From Smallanthus sonchifolius (taxonomy: Eukaryota > Streptophyta > Magnoliopsida > Asterales > Asteraceae): DNA of 64,000 nucleotides. The notes beneath the pieces were generated by a model that searched no databases, had not been told where the DNA came from, and saw only the letters and a list, made by a program, of their open reading frames with translations. Position 1 is the first letter of the stretch. Each line of letters opens with the position of its first letter. The stretch spans positions 71,059,001 to 71,123,000 of the forward strand of contig CM042018.1 of assembly GCA_023525975.1 (NCBI GenBank). Reading direction: 5' to 3'. The position numbers and the translations under genes are program-made. Shown here piece after piece: positions 55,101 through 64,000 of the stretch.

Positions 55101-55265
55101 GTAATGATCAGCAGATAAAGTAGTATGGAGACGCGAACGGTTCAGAAATCCGATTATTCCTTGAAAATTGACAGCCTCGGACATGTTAGGATCTAACAAT
55201 GCCACCTGATTATGCTTATATTCGACACGTCGAGCCATCTGAAAACATTTGGACAACAAACACAT
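52127..55265 (-). pseudogene. Copia-3 extra 3' ORF (broken; about 1040 codons)
   Basis: This is one ancestral frame, now in pieces. 55265-54411 is a 284-codon domain that includes DHYISLVYIQQFWDT, ISEETIRAAL, YFMHVIIQCIS, and FLMYPRFIQMILNHL. A Gln-rich linker (54410-54060) and a Ser/Asp-rich and coiled-coil part (53910-53400) follow. Then comes an acidic region (53284-52799) and a basic C-terminal domain (52777-52127, ending CRRYGVHAGSRLLGN). It is broken by TAA near 54411 and 54390, TGA near 53970, TAG near 53557, TAA near 52799, and one-base shifts near 54045 and 53405. The first domain resembles an ORF I know downstream of pol in Asteraceae Copia elements. Sireviruses may carry an env-like ORF here, but I see no signal peptide or membrane segment. 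Function unknown. Confidence 0.72.
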
Positions 55266-57512
55266 TAGTTAAAATAACAAACACAAACAATTAAAAACAA
55301 ATTTAACAACAAAACAAAAAAATTTTTCTAACACTCAAAAATCACAAGTCCAAATACCCCCTGACCCCTAGGCGAACTTAATAAGTTCGCTTAGTGTTGC
55401 AAGAGGCGAACTTTCGCTTCGAACAAGTTCGCTTGGAACAAGTTCGCCTGAACTTGTGACGATTCAAATCCAAACACAGAACTTCAAAATTCGGCAAATC
55501 TGTGATAAAATCTTGAAATAACCATTTTAAACCCAACGACTAGCACTACTAAGTCATTAACAATGAACAATTTCAAGATTTAAGTCTTGAACATCCACAA
55601 GTTTAGGGCAAACAGTTACGGAATGAAAACCGGACCAAAAACCTTGATTTTCTCACAAATGAACGGACAATAATCAGTGAAATTACCTTAGTTGTGTTCG
55701 CAAATCAATTTTGAATATGATGGAATCGGCAAACAACTCCAACAACACAGATTAAAAATTTCGAAAAAATTTCCAGATAAGTTCGCTTGGAACAATGAAG
55801 ACGATGACTGATAAGTTCGCTTAGCCAAGAGCCTTATACACATTAAGTTCGCTTATTCAGGCGAACTTGTTAAGTTCGCTTAACAAGCCTTCGGCGAACA
55901 TGCTAAGTTCGCTTCATTGTCCACAGGCAAACAGATTAAGTTCGCTTCACTGTTCTTAGGCGAACATATTAAGTTCGCTTCACTGTACACAGGCGAACAT
56001 AATATCCATTCACTTTTGCCTTGAACAAAATTTTACCAACTTCAACATTTCAAGTCTTGAACTTCCGTCAGCATCATGTATCCGATCCAATCCCGAACAA
56101 TTTTAATAAAAAGTTTAGAATTTTCATAGAAAATAAAAATCAAAATCTTTTTGAGTTTTATCTATACAAACGGAATCACATATTTTTGGATTTTATCTGT
56201 ACAAACGGAAACATATTTTTAGATTTTTTATCTGAATAAACTGAAATCACATATTTTTGAATAAACATCATGAGCAAGAAGATCATATCAGTATCCAATT
56301 AATTCATCACACATTTTAGCAATAATAAAGGGTAACCTATAACATGAAACCATCCAACTCAGTCTTGTGCACTTTGCATCTTTTTCATTTTGAAACTCAT
56401 TCAATTTGAATAATATTTGAAATGATACGTGATGAATTTCAAAGTAAATACGATCAGGTTATGAAATGCTCTTTTAATTATACCGAATTTGAAATATAAA
56501 GCACGAATTCTTAAATTTGTCAATATTATATGATTTGAAACTATAAGCGTTTATTCTCCAAATTTATGTGATTTAGTACCATTTAGATGAAAAACATCGT
56601 GTACCCCACATATATGCCAAACAGAATTATAATTTGCATTATCTTCAAGACATATACAGTTTATGTTAAGATTAGATCAATTTCTAAGATGAAATTATCT
56701 CATTTAGCACAAGTATAGAAGCAGATCCCAAAGGATATAAGAATCATGATGATTCAGAATTAGAATATTCTAATAAATTGGCTGTATAATGAGAATCAAC
56801 AGATTCAGGTATGAGGATCCAACTATTATCTGGATAAAATTCAATGGAGTCAGACTAGATGATGTATCTAACTGATCCAAGGATGAATATATGTTTCAAC
56901 AGATTTTGAAAGCATATCTTAGTTCAACAACACCTTGCATGCTTTTCGGGGCATGGGCAGTGAAGTGAACTGAAATAAATTTGTGCTAAAGATATAATTC
57001 GATATTGGTCTCATGAAATTCTTTAAAACCATATATTCTTTATCTGATAATGATCTTTTACACACACACCCAGGCATATAATGGATTCAAATCACAGATG
57101 TAATCATATTAACTTTAATTTTCACACTACTATTGATTTCAAAACTCTTTTAGTCTATTGACAATTCAAGTTTCAAATCTCATACACAAATTTTAAAACA
57201 AATTATCAAGATTAGAGCATTCACAACACTATCATTTCTCATTTATGCAGACTTTGAAATTTAGATCAAATCAACTCAGTTTAATCAATCATTTATCAAA
57301 GGTCTACTAGGGTCGTGTGAAATGAACTAATCACTGATGTACTATCATTTCTTCTCTAACCTCAAATGATATCAAATTTTATATTTTTCAATTTTTTTTG
57401 ACTTTTTATAAATTAAAAACTTTTTGACTGAAATGTAAATGCAGAAATGTAATAAAGCAATAAAATAAATTAAAAACAAAATTTTCCATGAAATTCTGAT
57501 TTTGAAAAGCTT
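55266..57512 (-). other. Copia-3 spacer between pol and the extra ORF
   Basis: No gene. The pol-proximal part (about 56300-57400) is the spacer shared with Copia-1 and Copia-2. The part next to the extra ORF (55370-55440 and 55780-56000) holds many GCGAAC/AAGTTCGC dyads and half sites of the LTR promoter type. A degenerate repeat with TTTGAnTTTTATCT lies at about 56145-56260. Confidence 0.75.
55370..56000 (-). repeat. AAGTTCGC dyad clusters upstream of the extra ORF
   Basis: A first group (55370-55440) sits about 100 bp from the extra-ORF start and a second group (55780-56000) about 500-750 bp away. The arms equal those in the Copia-3 LTR promoter. They could form an internal promoter, or be leftover LTR-like DNA. 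Confidence 0.8.
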
Positions 57513-60500
57513 TTATTCGGGATTGATCATACCAATCATTTTAATTAGGAATTCAAACCTGGTACGATCAAATGCCTTGGTAAACAAATCAGCAAAATTA
57601 TCGTCAGTGTGTACCTTGACCAGCTCAATCAACCTTTTCTCTGCACAATCACGAATAAAATGATATCGAATCTCGATGTGCTTAGTTTTACTATGTTTAA
57701 CAGGATTATTAGTAATGGACATAGTAGCATTATTATCAATAAGCATAGGGGTTCTTGTGAAATTCAAACCGTAATCTCTCAATTGTTGTTGTATCCACAG
57801 GATCTATGAACAACAACTCGCTGCAGCGATGTATTCTGCTTCGCATGTAGAAATGGAGACTGTGGTTTGCTTTTTGCATTGCCAGGACACAAGTCGATTA
57901 CCCAAAAACTGGCAACCACCTGTTGTAGATTTCATGTCCAAACAACAACCACCAAAATCAGAATCAGTATAAGCATTGAAATCAAAGTTAGAACCATGAG
58001 GATACCATAGCCCCAATCTTTGTTTTCCTTTAAAATAACGAAAGATTCTTTTCACAGCTATTAAGTGAGATTCTTTTGGCTTTGCCTGGAATCTGGAACA
58101 GATACACATGGCGAACATTATATCCGGCCTTGAAGCGGTTAAGTACATGAAGGATCCAATCATAGCTCTGTAAAGTCGACAATCCACATCTTTTCCATCT
58201 GGGTCAGAATTCAACTTATAATTGACCAGAATTGGAGTATCATATGGGGTACAGTCCTCCATCTTGAACCGGCTCAAGATGTCTTTGATATACTTGGACT
58301 GATGAATAAAGAAACCATCTTCCTTTTAATTTACTTGCAAACCTAAGAAAAACGATAACTCTTCATTTCATATTTCGACTTCATAACACCCTCAAAATCT
58401 TTGCATAACCCTTCGTTTGTTGAGCCAAAAATAATATCGTCCACATAAATCTGCACCAGTAGGTAATCTCCCCCTGATTTCTTTATGAATAAGGTCGAGT
58501 CTATCTTTCCACGAACAAAGTCATTTGCCAAAAGATGTGTGGATAAAGTTTCATACCACGCACGAGGAGCCTGATGAAGACCATAGAGGGCCTTATCAAG
58601 CTTGAAAACCATATTCGGATTCAGTGGATCTTCAAACCCCCGGTGGCTGACAAACATAGACTTCCTCCTTGACCTTTCCATATAAAAATGCACTTTTGAC
58701 GTCTAATTGAAACACCTTAAAACCTTTAAAAGAAGCAAAAGCTAGAAACAGCCTTATAGCTTCGAGCCTCGTAACAGGCGCATAAACCTCGTTGTAATCA
58801 ATTCCCTCTTGTTGATTGAAGCCTTGGACAACTAATCTTGCCTTGTTGCGTACCACGACACCTCGATCGTCTTTCTTACATTTAAACACCCATTTTGTTC
58901 CTATCGGATACGCACCCTTCGGAAGATCAACAAGATTCCAAACCGTAAGTTTATCAAATTGAGCAAGTTCTTCCTGCATAGCTTCTATCCAATTGTTGTC
59001 ATGTAAAGCCATCTCAACATTTTTAGGTTTAACCTGCGAAATAAAGCATGAATGTGAGCAATCATCAAGAACACCAGAATCTTTAATGCAGGTATACAAA
59101 CAAGTATTGTCAACAAGAGAACGTGTTTTCACTCCATCCTGTAAATTTCCAATTATATTTGTCACTAGGTGATCTTTGAGTTCCTTGATGGATGCAACCT
59201 CCGGAACCGGCAACACTTCAACTTGAGTAGATTCAGATTGATAAGAATAATCTTGATTAATAGGAATTTTCGAGTCTAAATTTGTAGGAATCTCCCCCTG
59301 AGTCTGTGTCGAAGGTAATGGATCATCACCCAACAATGGATCAGCAGAAGAATCTTGAAAAATAGCATTATCCTCCTCACTCTCTGAATCTTATGGACCT
59401 GAACAAGAAGCAACATTAGGATCGGGAGCAGAAGTAGATGGAATCGATGAATTTGAAACTGCATTTGGTAGAAATCCATTGTGTTGTGCATCCTGACAAG
59501 AATCATAAAGAACAGCAGCATCTTCAGCAGAAATATCAGAAGGTAAATGAAAAGACTTGAATAAGTTTTCATAATCAAATGCCCAATCCGGACCAATCGC
59601 CATTTGTGGTAAAGACCGATTTGAACAGTCAATATGGAACCATTCTTCAACTTGGCGCGTCTCTTTGTTACAAACCCTCTTGGTTGTCGAATTAGCCACA
59701 TACCCCAGAAAAATCCCTTCAATAGCCTTCGCACTGAATTTTGTTAGGACATCTCGAACTTTCAACAGAGTGCAAGGACTACCAAAAGGTAGTAAATAAT
59801 CCAGATTCGGCTTTTGGTTATTTAGCAACTCGTAGAAAGTCTTGTTGTGTCGCTTAACGGTCAAGACTCTGTTCAAAACGTGACACGCAGTATTCACAGC
59901 TTCAGCCCAAAAAGTAACTGGAAGCTTAGAATCTGCAAGCATTGTGCGTGCTGTTTCAACCAACGTCATGTTCTTTCGCTCAGCAACACCATTTTGTTGA
60001 GGAACATATGGCGCACTGGATTCATGATGAATTCCTTTTTGTAGACAGAATAATCCCATTTTGCTATTCTTAAATTCGCTGCCATTGTCACTCCTGATTC
60101 TTCTGACTTTCAGATTGAATAAATTCTCCAAACCCAGGATTAAGTATTGTACCAACTCAGTGGTTTCAGCTTTAGAAGAAAGAAACTTAACCCATGAAAA
60201 TCTGGAGTAATCATCAGTTACTACCAAGCAGTATGATTTTCCACCAATGCTTCTGATACTGATAGGACCAAACAAATCCATATGCAGCAACTCCAAAGGA
60301 GTTACGATAGAATTCGTCGATTTAGATTTGTGAGATTTCTTTCTTTGCTTCCCCTTCTTGCAAGGAATACAGTCATCAGGAACTAAGAATTTCATCTTCG
60401 GAATACCAAGAACCAGATCATTCCTAACAATGTAGTTCATCTTCCTATAGTTAATGTGAGCTAGCTTCCTGTGCCACAATATTGAATCAGATTCTGACGC

Positions 60501-60920
60501 CTTGGAGAGTAAACAAGTAGGAATTGAATCCGTTGTAGTGGCGACACTCATGTCAAGGACATACGTGTCATTTATCCTCGGAGCCTTCATGAGAATCCAT
60601 TCATCAGGAATCACGAAGCCTGGTTTCAAAATATAGCATTCAGCATCGTTGAAATGGAACGAAAACTTCTTGTCACAAACTTGTGATACACTTAAAAGAT
60701 CGTGTTCCAGCTGCTCAACATAATTCACCTTCTCAAATTTGACTTTGTCATTCTTTAACATACCCTGTCCAGTTATGTACCCGCCTTTATTACCCGCAAA
60801 AGCAACATAACCTCTATCAATTTGTTTAACATCCTCAAGCAATCTAACATTCCCTGTCATATGTCGAGAGCAACCACTATCCACATACCATGTATTGTTG
60901 ATAGTCCTCCTTGGTTGTCC
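57513..60920 (-). pseudogene. Copia-3 pol: protease, integrase, RT, RNase H (broken)
   Basis: It starts right after a splice-acceptor-like TTTATGTAG with codons GQPRRTINNTWYVDSGC (protease DSG). Then come the pre-integrase zinc motif (LWHRKLAHINYRKM, CIPCKKGK), integrase (MDLFGPIS, RSDNGSEFKN, YVPQQNGVAERKN: Asp, Asp, Glu), RT (EEGIDYNEVYAPV-like block, FQLDVKSAFLYG, QIYVDDIIFGST) and RNase H (AYTDSDFGGC, STCEAEYIAAASC), ending in HIEIRYHFIRDC and MINPE. Breaks: TAA at 59391, a one-base insertion in a G run near 58640, loss plus frameshift and TAA around 58325-58350, and TAG near 57804. Otherwise the domain order and spacing are complete. Confidence 0.9.
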
Positions 60921-60938
60921 CTACATAAACAAAGAAAA
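60921..60938 (-). promoter_or_regulatory. Putative 3' splice site between gag and pol of Copia-3
   Basis: Directly after the gag stop the minus strand reads TTTTCTTTGTTTATGTAG, a pyrimidine-rich tract with AG, followed by the first pol codon. Copia-2 has a similar site at 4708-4727. A splicing role is inferred. Confidence 0.5.
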
Positions 60939-63900
60939 TCAGTTAGAAATAGGAACACAAGACATCGTGGTCTTGGGTCGTCCAGTTTGATCAAAATAAA
61001 CAACTTCTTGTAATTTACAATCAATCTTATCATTCACTTTTGGAACAGAAGTTTGACAATCAGACTTTTTCAAAGAAGATCCATTTTTATTATTTTGAAA
61101 AACATTATTTGATATATTATTGTCAGATTCGGATGTTTCCAAAATTTTCTTCAATTTTCTGTTTCGTCTTCTCCTTTGAGGTCTAGACAATTTAACTTTC
61201 TGCGGAGAATCGTTTGAAATTCCAACATTAGGAATCTCAGGTTTCTCTTTGCATACAAAATATTTAGAATTTAATTTATCCTGTTGTTTAATCCAGATGA
61301 TTTAACAAAAGATCGACCAGGCAAATTTTTCTCCAAGCTATAAGATGACTTTCCCTCATCTTTTCTTTTCAGAATCTTCACCACTTTCGGTTGTGAAGGA
61401 ACAGTCTTAATTTTACCCTGGTTATTATAAGGACAATTGATCAGAATGTGACCAGCCTCGTTGCAATGAAAACACATTCTTCTTTCTTGATAAGTTCTGA
61501 AATAAGGAGTTTTCTTTGAATTTGTCGATCCATCAGAGGAATAAGCTTCAGAGGAATGTCCGGAACAGTTTATCGGCTTCTTTGGAACATAAGCCTGTGT
61601 TGGCACCTTTGAAGAATACACTTTTTGATAACCAGCAGCGACAAAACCACTTGACTGTAAAATCGGAGAAAGCTTAGATGTACCAACTTTCACCTCTTCA
61701 GGTTCATTCAGAATGCATCTATCCCGGGTAACAGATTTAACAACTGTTGGATCTTCAATTTTTACCTCTTTTGGAATGCCCTCGACCTTCTTATCATCGA
61801 ACACCTCATCTTCAGAATCAGACTCATACACCATATCCTCCCCAGTTACCGGATTCACCTTTAACACAGTCTTTGGATCTATCTCCTCTTCATGTATGAT
61901 TTCAGGTTCCACCACATAATTTGCATTGAACAGTGGAGGAATAAATCCAATTCCAGCAACACGCTTAGTAGGATCAGCATTTGAGTTAAAATAATCCAAA
62001 ACAACCGAAGAATTTTCAAATTTTTCCATCTTTCTATGAAGTTTGATCACTTCAGCCTCTTTGTCAGATATTCCTTTTTTCTTTTGAGTAACAACTTCAT
62101 TACGTTTTTCTATCTCAGCATAAGCCATATCTAGATGATAACCTTGCTCTTTATATTTCAACCCCAGAGAATTTAAGTCTCTTTTCAAAGACTCAATTCT
62201 ATCGATGCACAATTTATCATTATCTTTCAGTTTCTGATTAACAGTATGCATCGATTTCATGTCACAAATCAAGTTTGTGTTATCATCCATGACCTTTTGC
62301 AATTTATCTTTAACAGAAATGCAGTTAGAACAGTAAATATGACAAACTGAGTCTTTTACCTTAGACGGATCAGACATGTCTGCCATGAATACTTTGGCAA
62401 TGGGAATATTATCTGAATCAGCACCATCAGAAGCATTTTGAGTAAGAACAATATCCTCCTCGGCAACACCAGAATCAATATTCTGCACTTGTTCTATTTC
62501 TTCATCAACGCTTGGAACACTGTCACCATCACAAGAATCATCACTAGAACTTTCATCATCGGTCGACTCCTCTGGTTTTTCAGAATGAATTTCTGCTACA
62601 AAATCCTGACTCACAGCACCCACCAAGTCTTCCAGATGAATGCCCCAGTCATAGTTTTCGTCGTTCTGAGCAACCAATGCCGATGAAGCAGATGCATGAT
62701 TTGTATTACCAGATGAACCATGTGACTGATTCCTATTATGCTGAAAATTAGGCTGCTTGTTTTGAGAATCCAACTCGACTTTTGGCTTCACACATTCCTT
62801 AGCAAAGTGACCATATTCTTGACAGTTGTAACACCGAACTTTACTTTTATCAAAACCCATGCGAGATCGACTATTTGATCCAATATATTTTCTGCCAGTT
62901 TTCTTCAAGAAATCTTTAGCTAGACGCATCAACATGGCCATATTCCATTGGATATTTATTTCTTCCAGATCAACAGGGTCAATCTGTCTGAAATCTTCTT
63001 CTATAACCTCAGGATCATGTATTTTACCTCCAATAAAATTCTCATATGATGCCATGAATGAGGAAAACATAGCAAGATAGTTATCAGCAACCTTCTGATT
63101 CAAATGAGATCCAGATGAAGTAGAAGCTGTAGTTGCAGAAAATCCAGAATGGATTGAATGACCAGAATGAATCGGAACTCCAGAACACTGATCATTTGAA
63201 GAATCTTGAGCATCACCAGAAAAGAATGCCACTCCAGTACCAGTTTTACCAGTAGATTTGGCAAAATACATTGAAGGATCCTGGATATGCTCCAAGTTAG
63301 TCTCTTTCTTCTTCATATTCATGTCATGCGACTGAATCTTCCCTAGAACTTCTTCAAGAGACATGGTTGTGTACTTAATATTCTCTTTGATTAAAACCCA
63401 CACACATCAAATTTTGATGGTAAAGCCTCCAAGAATTTATCATTGATTTCCTTAGTCTCATACACCACAGACGCACTTGCCAGTTCACTAAGAAGATGAT
63501 AGAATCTTGTAGCAAGATCATCCAAGGATTCGTTTTGAAAATGTTTAAAGACCAAGAACTGCTTCTTTAGTAGCTCCTTTCTACTCTTCTTCACATCCAA
63601 ACTTCCTTCACATCTTTTCTGTAATGCTTCCCACAGTTGTTGAGAAGACTTGAACTGTTTGAAACTGTGATATATTTCCTTCGGAAGAGACATCGAAATA
63701 CTAGCCATCGCTTTCTTTTCCCTGTCAAATAGCAACTTCTCTTCAGTAGTTAACGCTGACACCGGCTTTGGAACATCATCCTGTCCCATCCACGAATAAG
63801 TCGGATGCGTATAACCTTCCAAAATTGGAATCCACAGACTGGTATCGGTAAAAGATACAAACTGGTCGAACCGATCTTTCCAATTAGAATAATCAGCTAG

Positions 63901-63984
63901 ATTCAACAACTTCGGAGGTTTTTGAGATGTACCGATCTCATTGTCATAATTGAATATATTCGTGACTTGAACCATATTTGCCAT
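60939..63984 (-). pseudogene. Copia-3 Gag (two frameshifts)
   Basis: About 1015 codons. The start MANMVQVTNIFNY at 63984 is followed by the Copia gag domain (WKDRFDQFVSF, LLFDREKKAM, LWEALQKRCEG, YHLLSELASA). A TG dinucleotide expansion near 63400 shifts the frame. The frame 63403-61271 carries CCHC knuckle 1 (CYNCQEYGHFAKEC), an acidic linker, a long Lys/Glu coiled-coil part and knuckle 2 (CFHCNEAGHILINC). A second one-base shift lies near 61290, and the frame ends GRPKTTMSCVPISN-stop at 60939. Two zinc knuckles far apart and about 1000 residues make it much longer than ordinary Copia Gag, as in Sireviruses. It is the full-length counterpart of the Copia-2 Gag. Confidence 0.88.
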
Positions 63985-64000
63985 TTTCTTGAAAAATTTT

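Larger units (their letters stand above)
51641..64000 (-). mobile_element. Copia-3: large Sirevirus-like Copia element (5' LTR outside window)
   Basis: On the minus strand the order is gag (63984-60939), pol (60920-57513), a spacer of about 2.2 kb, an extra ORF region (55265-52127), PPT (52088-52096), 3' LTR (52085-51641). Order protease-integrase-RT-RNase H marks Copia. The very long gag, extra 3' ORF, tRNA-Met PBS class in relatives and repeated PPTs point to Sireviruses. All coding parts carry frameshifts or stops, so it is probably inactive. It inserted into the LARD-3 LTR. Confidence 0.88.

Noticed and set aside
52127..55265. Calling the extra Copia ORF an envelope gene
   Set aside because: Its position suits the env-like ORF of some Sireviruses, but no signal peptide, transmembrane segment or fusion-peptide-like stretch is visible.
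59276..59734. 152-codon minus-strand frame inside Copia-3 pol
   Set aside because: Overlaps the end of the integrase part in another frame; Leu/Phe/Met-rich shadow without motifs.

Overview
This window is nuclear DNA of a flowering plant. The evidence is one spliced nuclear gene for a plastid protein and a thick layer of nested LTR retrotransposons. The Copia gag/pol and the extra Copia ORF resemble elements I associate with Asteraceae (daisy/lettuce family); that assignment is inference and no species can be named. There are no bacterial operons, CRISPR arrays, rRNA genes or canonical tRNA genes.

Layout. (1) 1-17680 is a three-level nest. The 3' end of an old Copia element (Copia-1, + strand: 1-654 and 16564-17680) is split by a large non-autonomous Gypsy-like element (LARD-1, - strand, 655-16558, 5-bp target duplication ATACC). 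Its left LTR is in turn split by a young gag-only Copia (Copia-2, + strand, 1756-7085). (2) 17681-21974 is the only host-gene island: a complete six-exon fibrillin/plastid-lipid-associated gene of the FBN3 (PAP3) type on the - strand (18429-20559), with two tRNA-derived SINEs in and beside it, a 42-bp AT-rich tandem repeat and a Copia LTR fragment. (3) 21975-34984 holds a Gypsy LTR with primer-binding site, then an Athila/Tat-type LTR split by a second LARD (LARD-2, - strand, 26097-34584), then the start of an Athila-type gag. (4) 34985-43888 is a degenerate chromovirus-type Gypsy (5' LTR end, PBS, pre-gag ORF, gag, protease, RT, RNase H, integrase, chromodomain-like tail), whose integrase is split by a solo LTR (40299-42715, duplication AAGGT). 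(5) 43889-51640 is a third LARD with a truncated left LTR. (6) 51641-64000 is a large Sirevirus-like Copia on the - strand (Copia-3) that had entered the right LTR of LARD-3: 3' LTR, polypurine tract, an extra ORF of about 3.1 kb, a long spacer, pol and gag; its 5' LTR lies beyond the window.

How the parts relate. The autonomous machinery visible here (Gypsy-1, Copia-3) is broken by stops and frameshifts, most stops fitting C-to-T decay. The longest intact reading frames belong to non-autonomous elements: the 705-codon gag of Copia-2 and a 191-codon coiled-coil/transmembrane protein in LARD-1. These elements would depend on enzymes supplied in trans.

Most unusual signals. (a) tRNA-like modules with A- and B-box matches lie inside LTRs of three Gypsy-type families, always in the sense of the element, five of the seven about 1.0-1.3 kb from the LTR start. 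(b) Short CpG-containing dyads are repeated just upstream of the TATA box in Copia LTRs; they recur upstream of the extra Copia ORF and inside the LTRs of unrelated LARDs. (c) A pre-gag coiled-coil plus hydrophobic-tail protein appears both in Gypsy-1 and, intact, in LARD-1.
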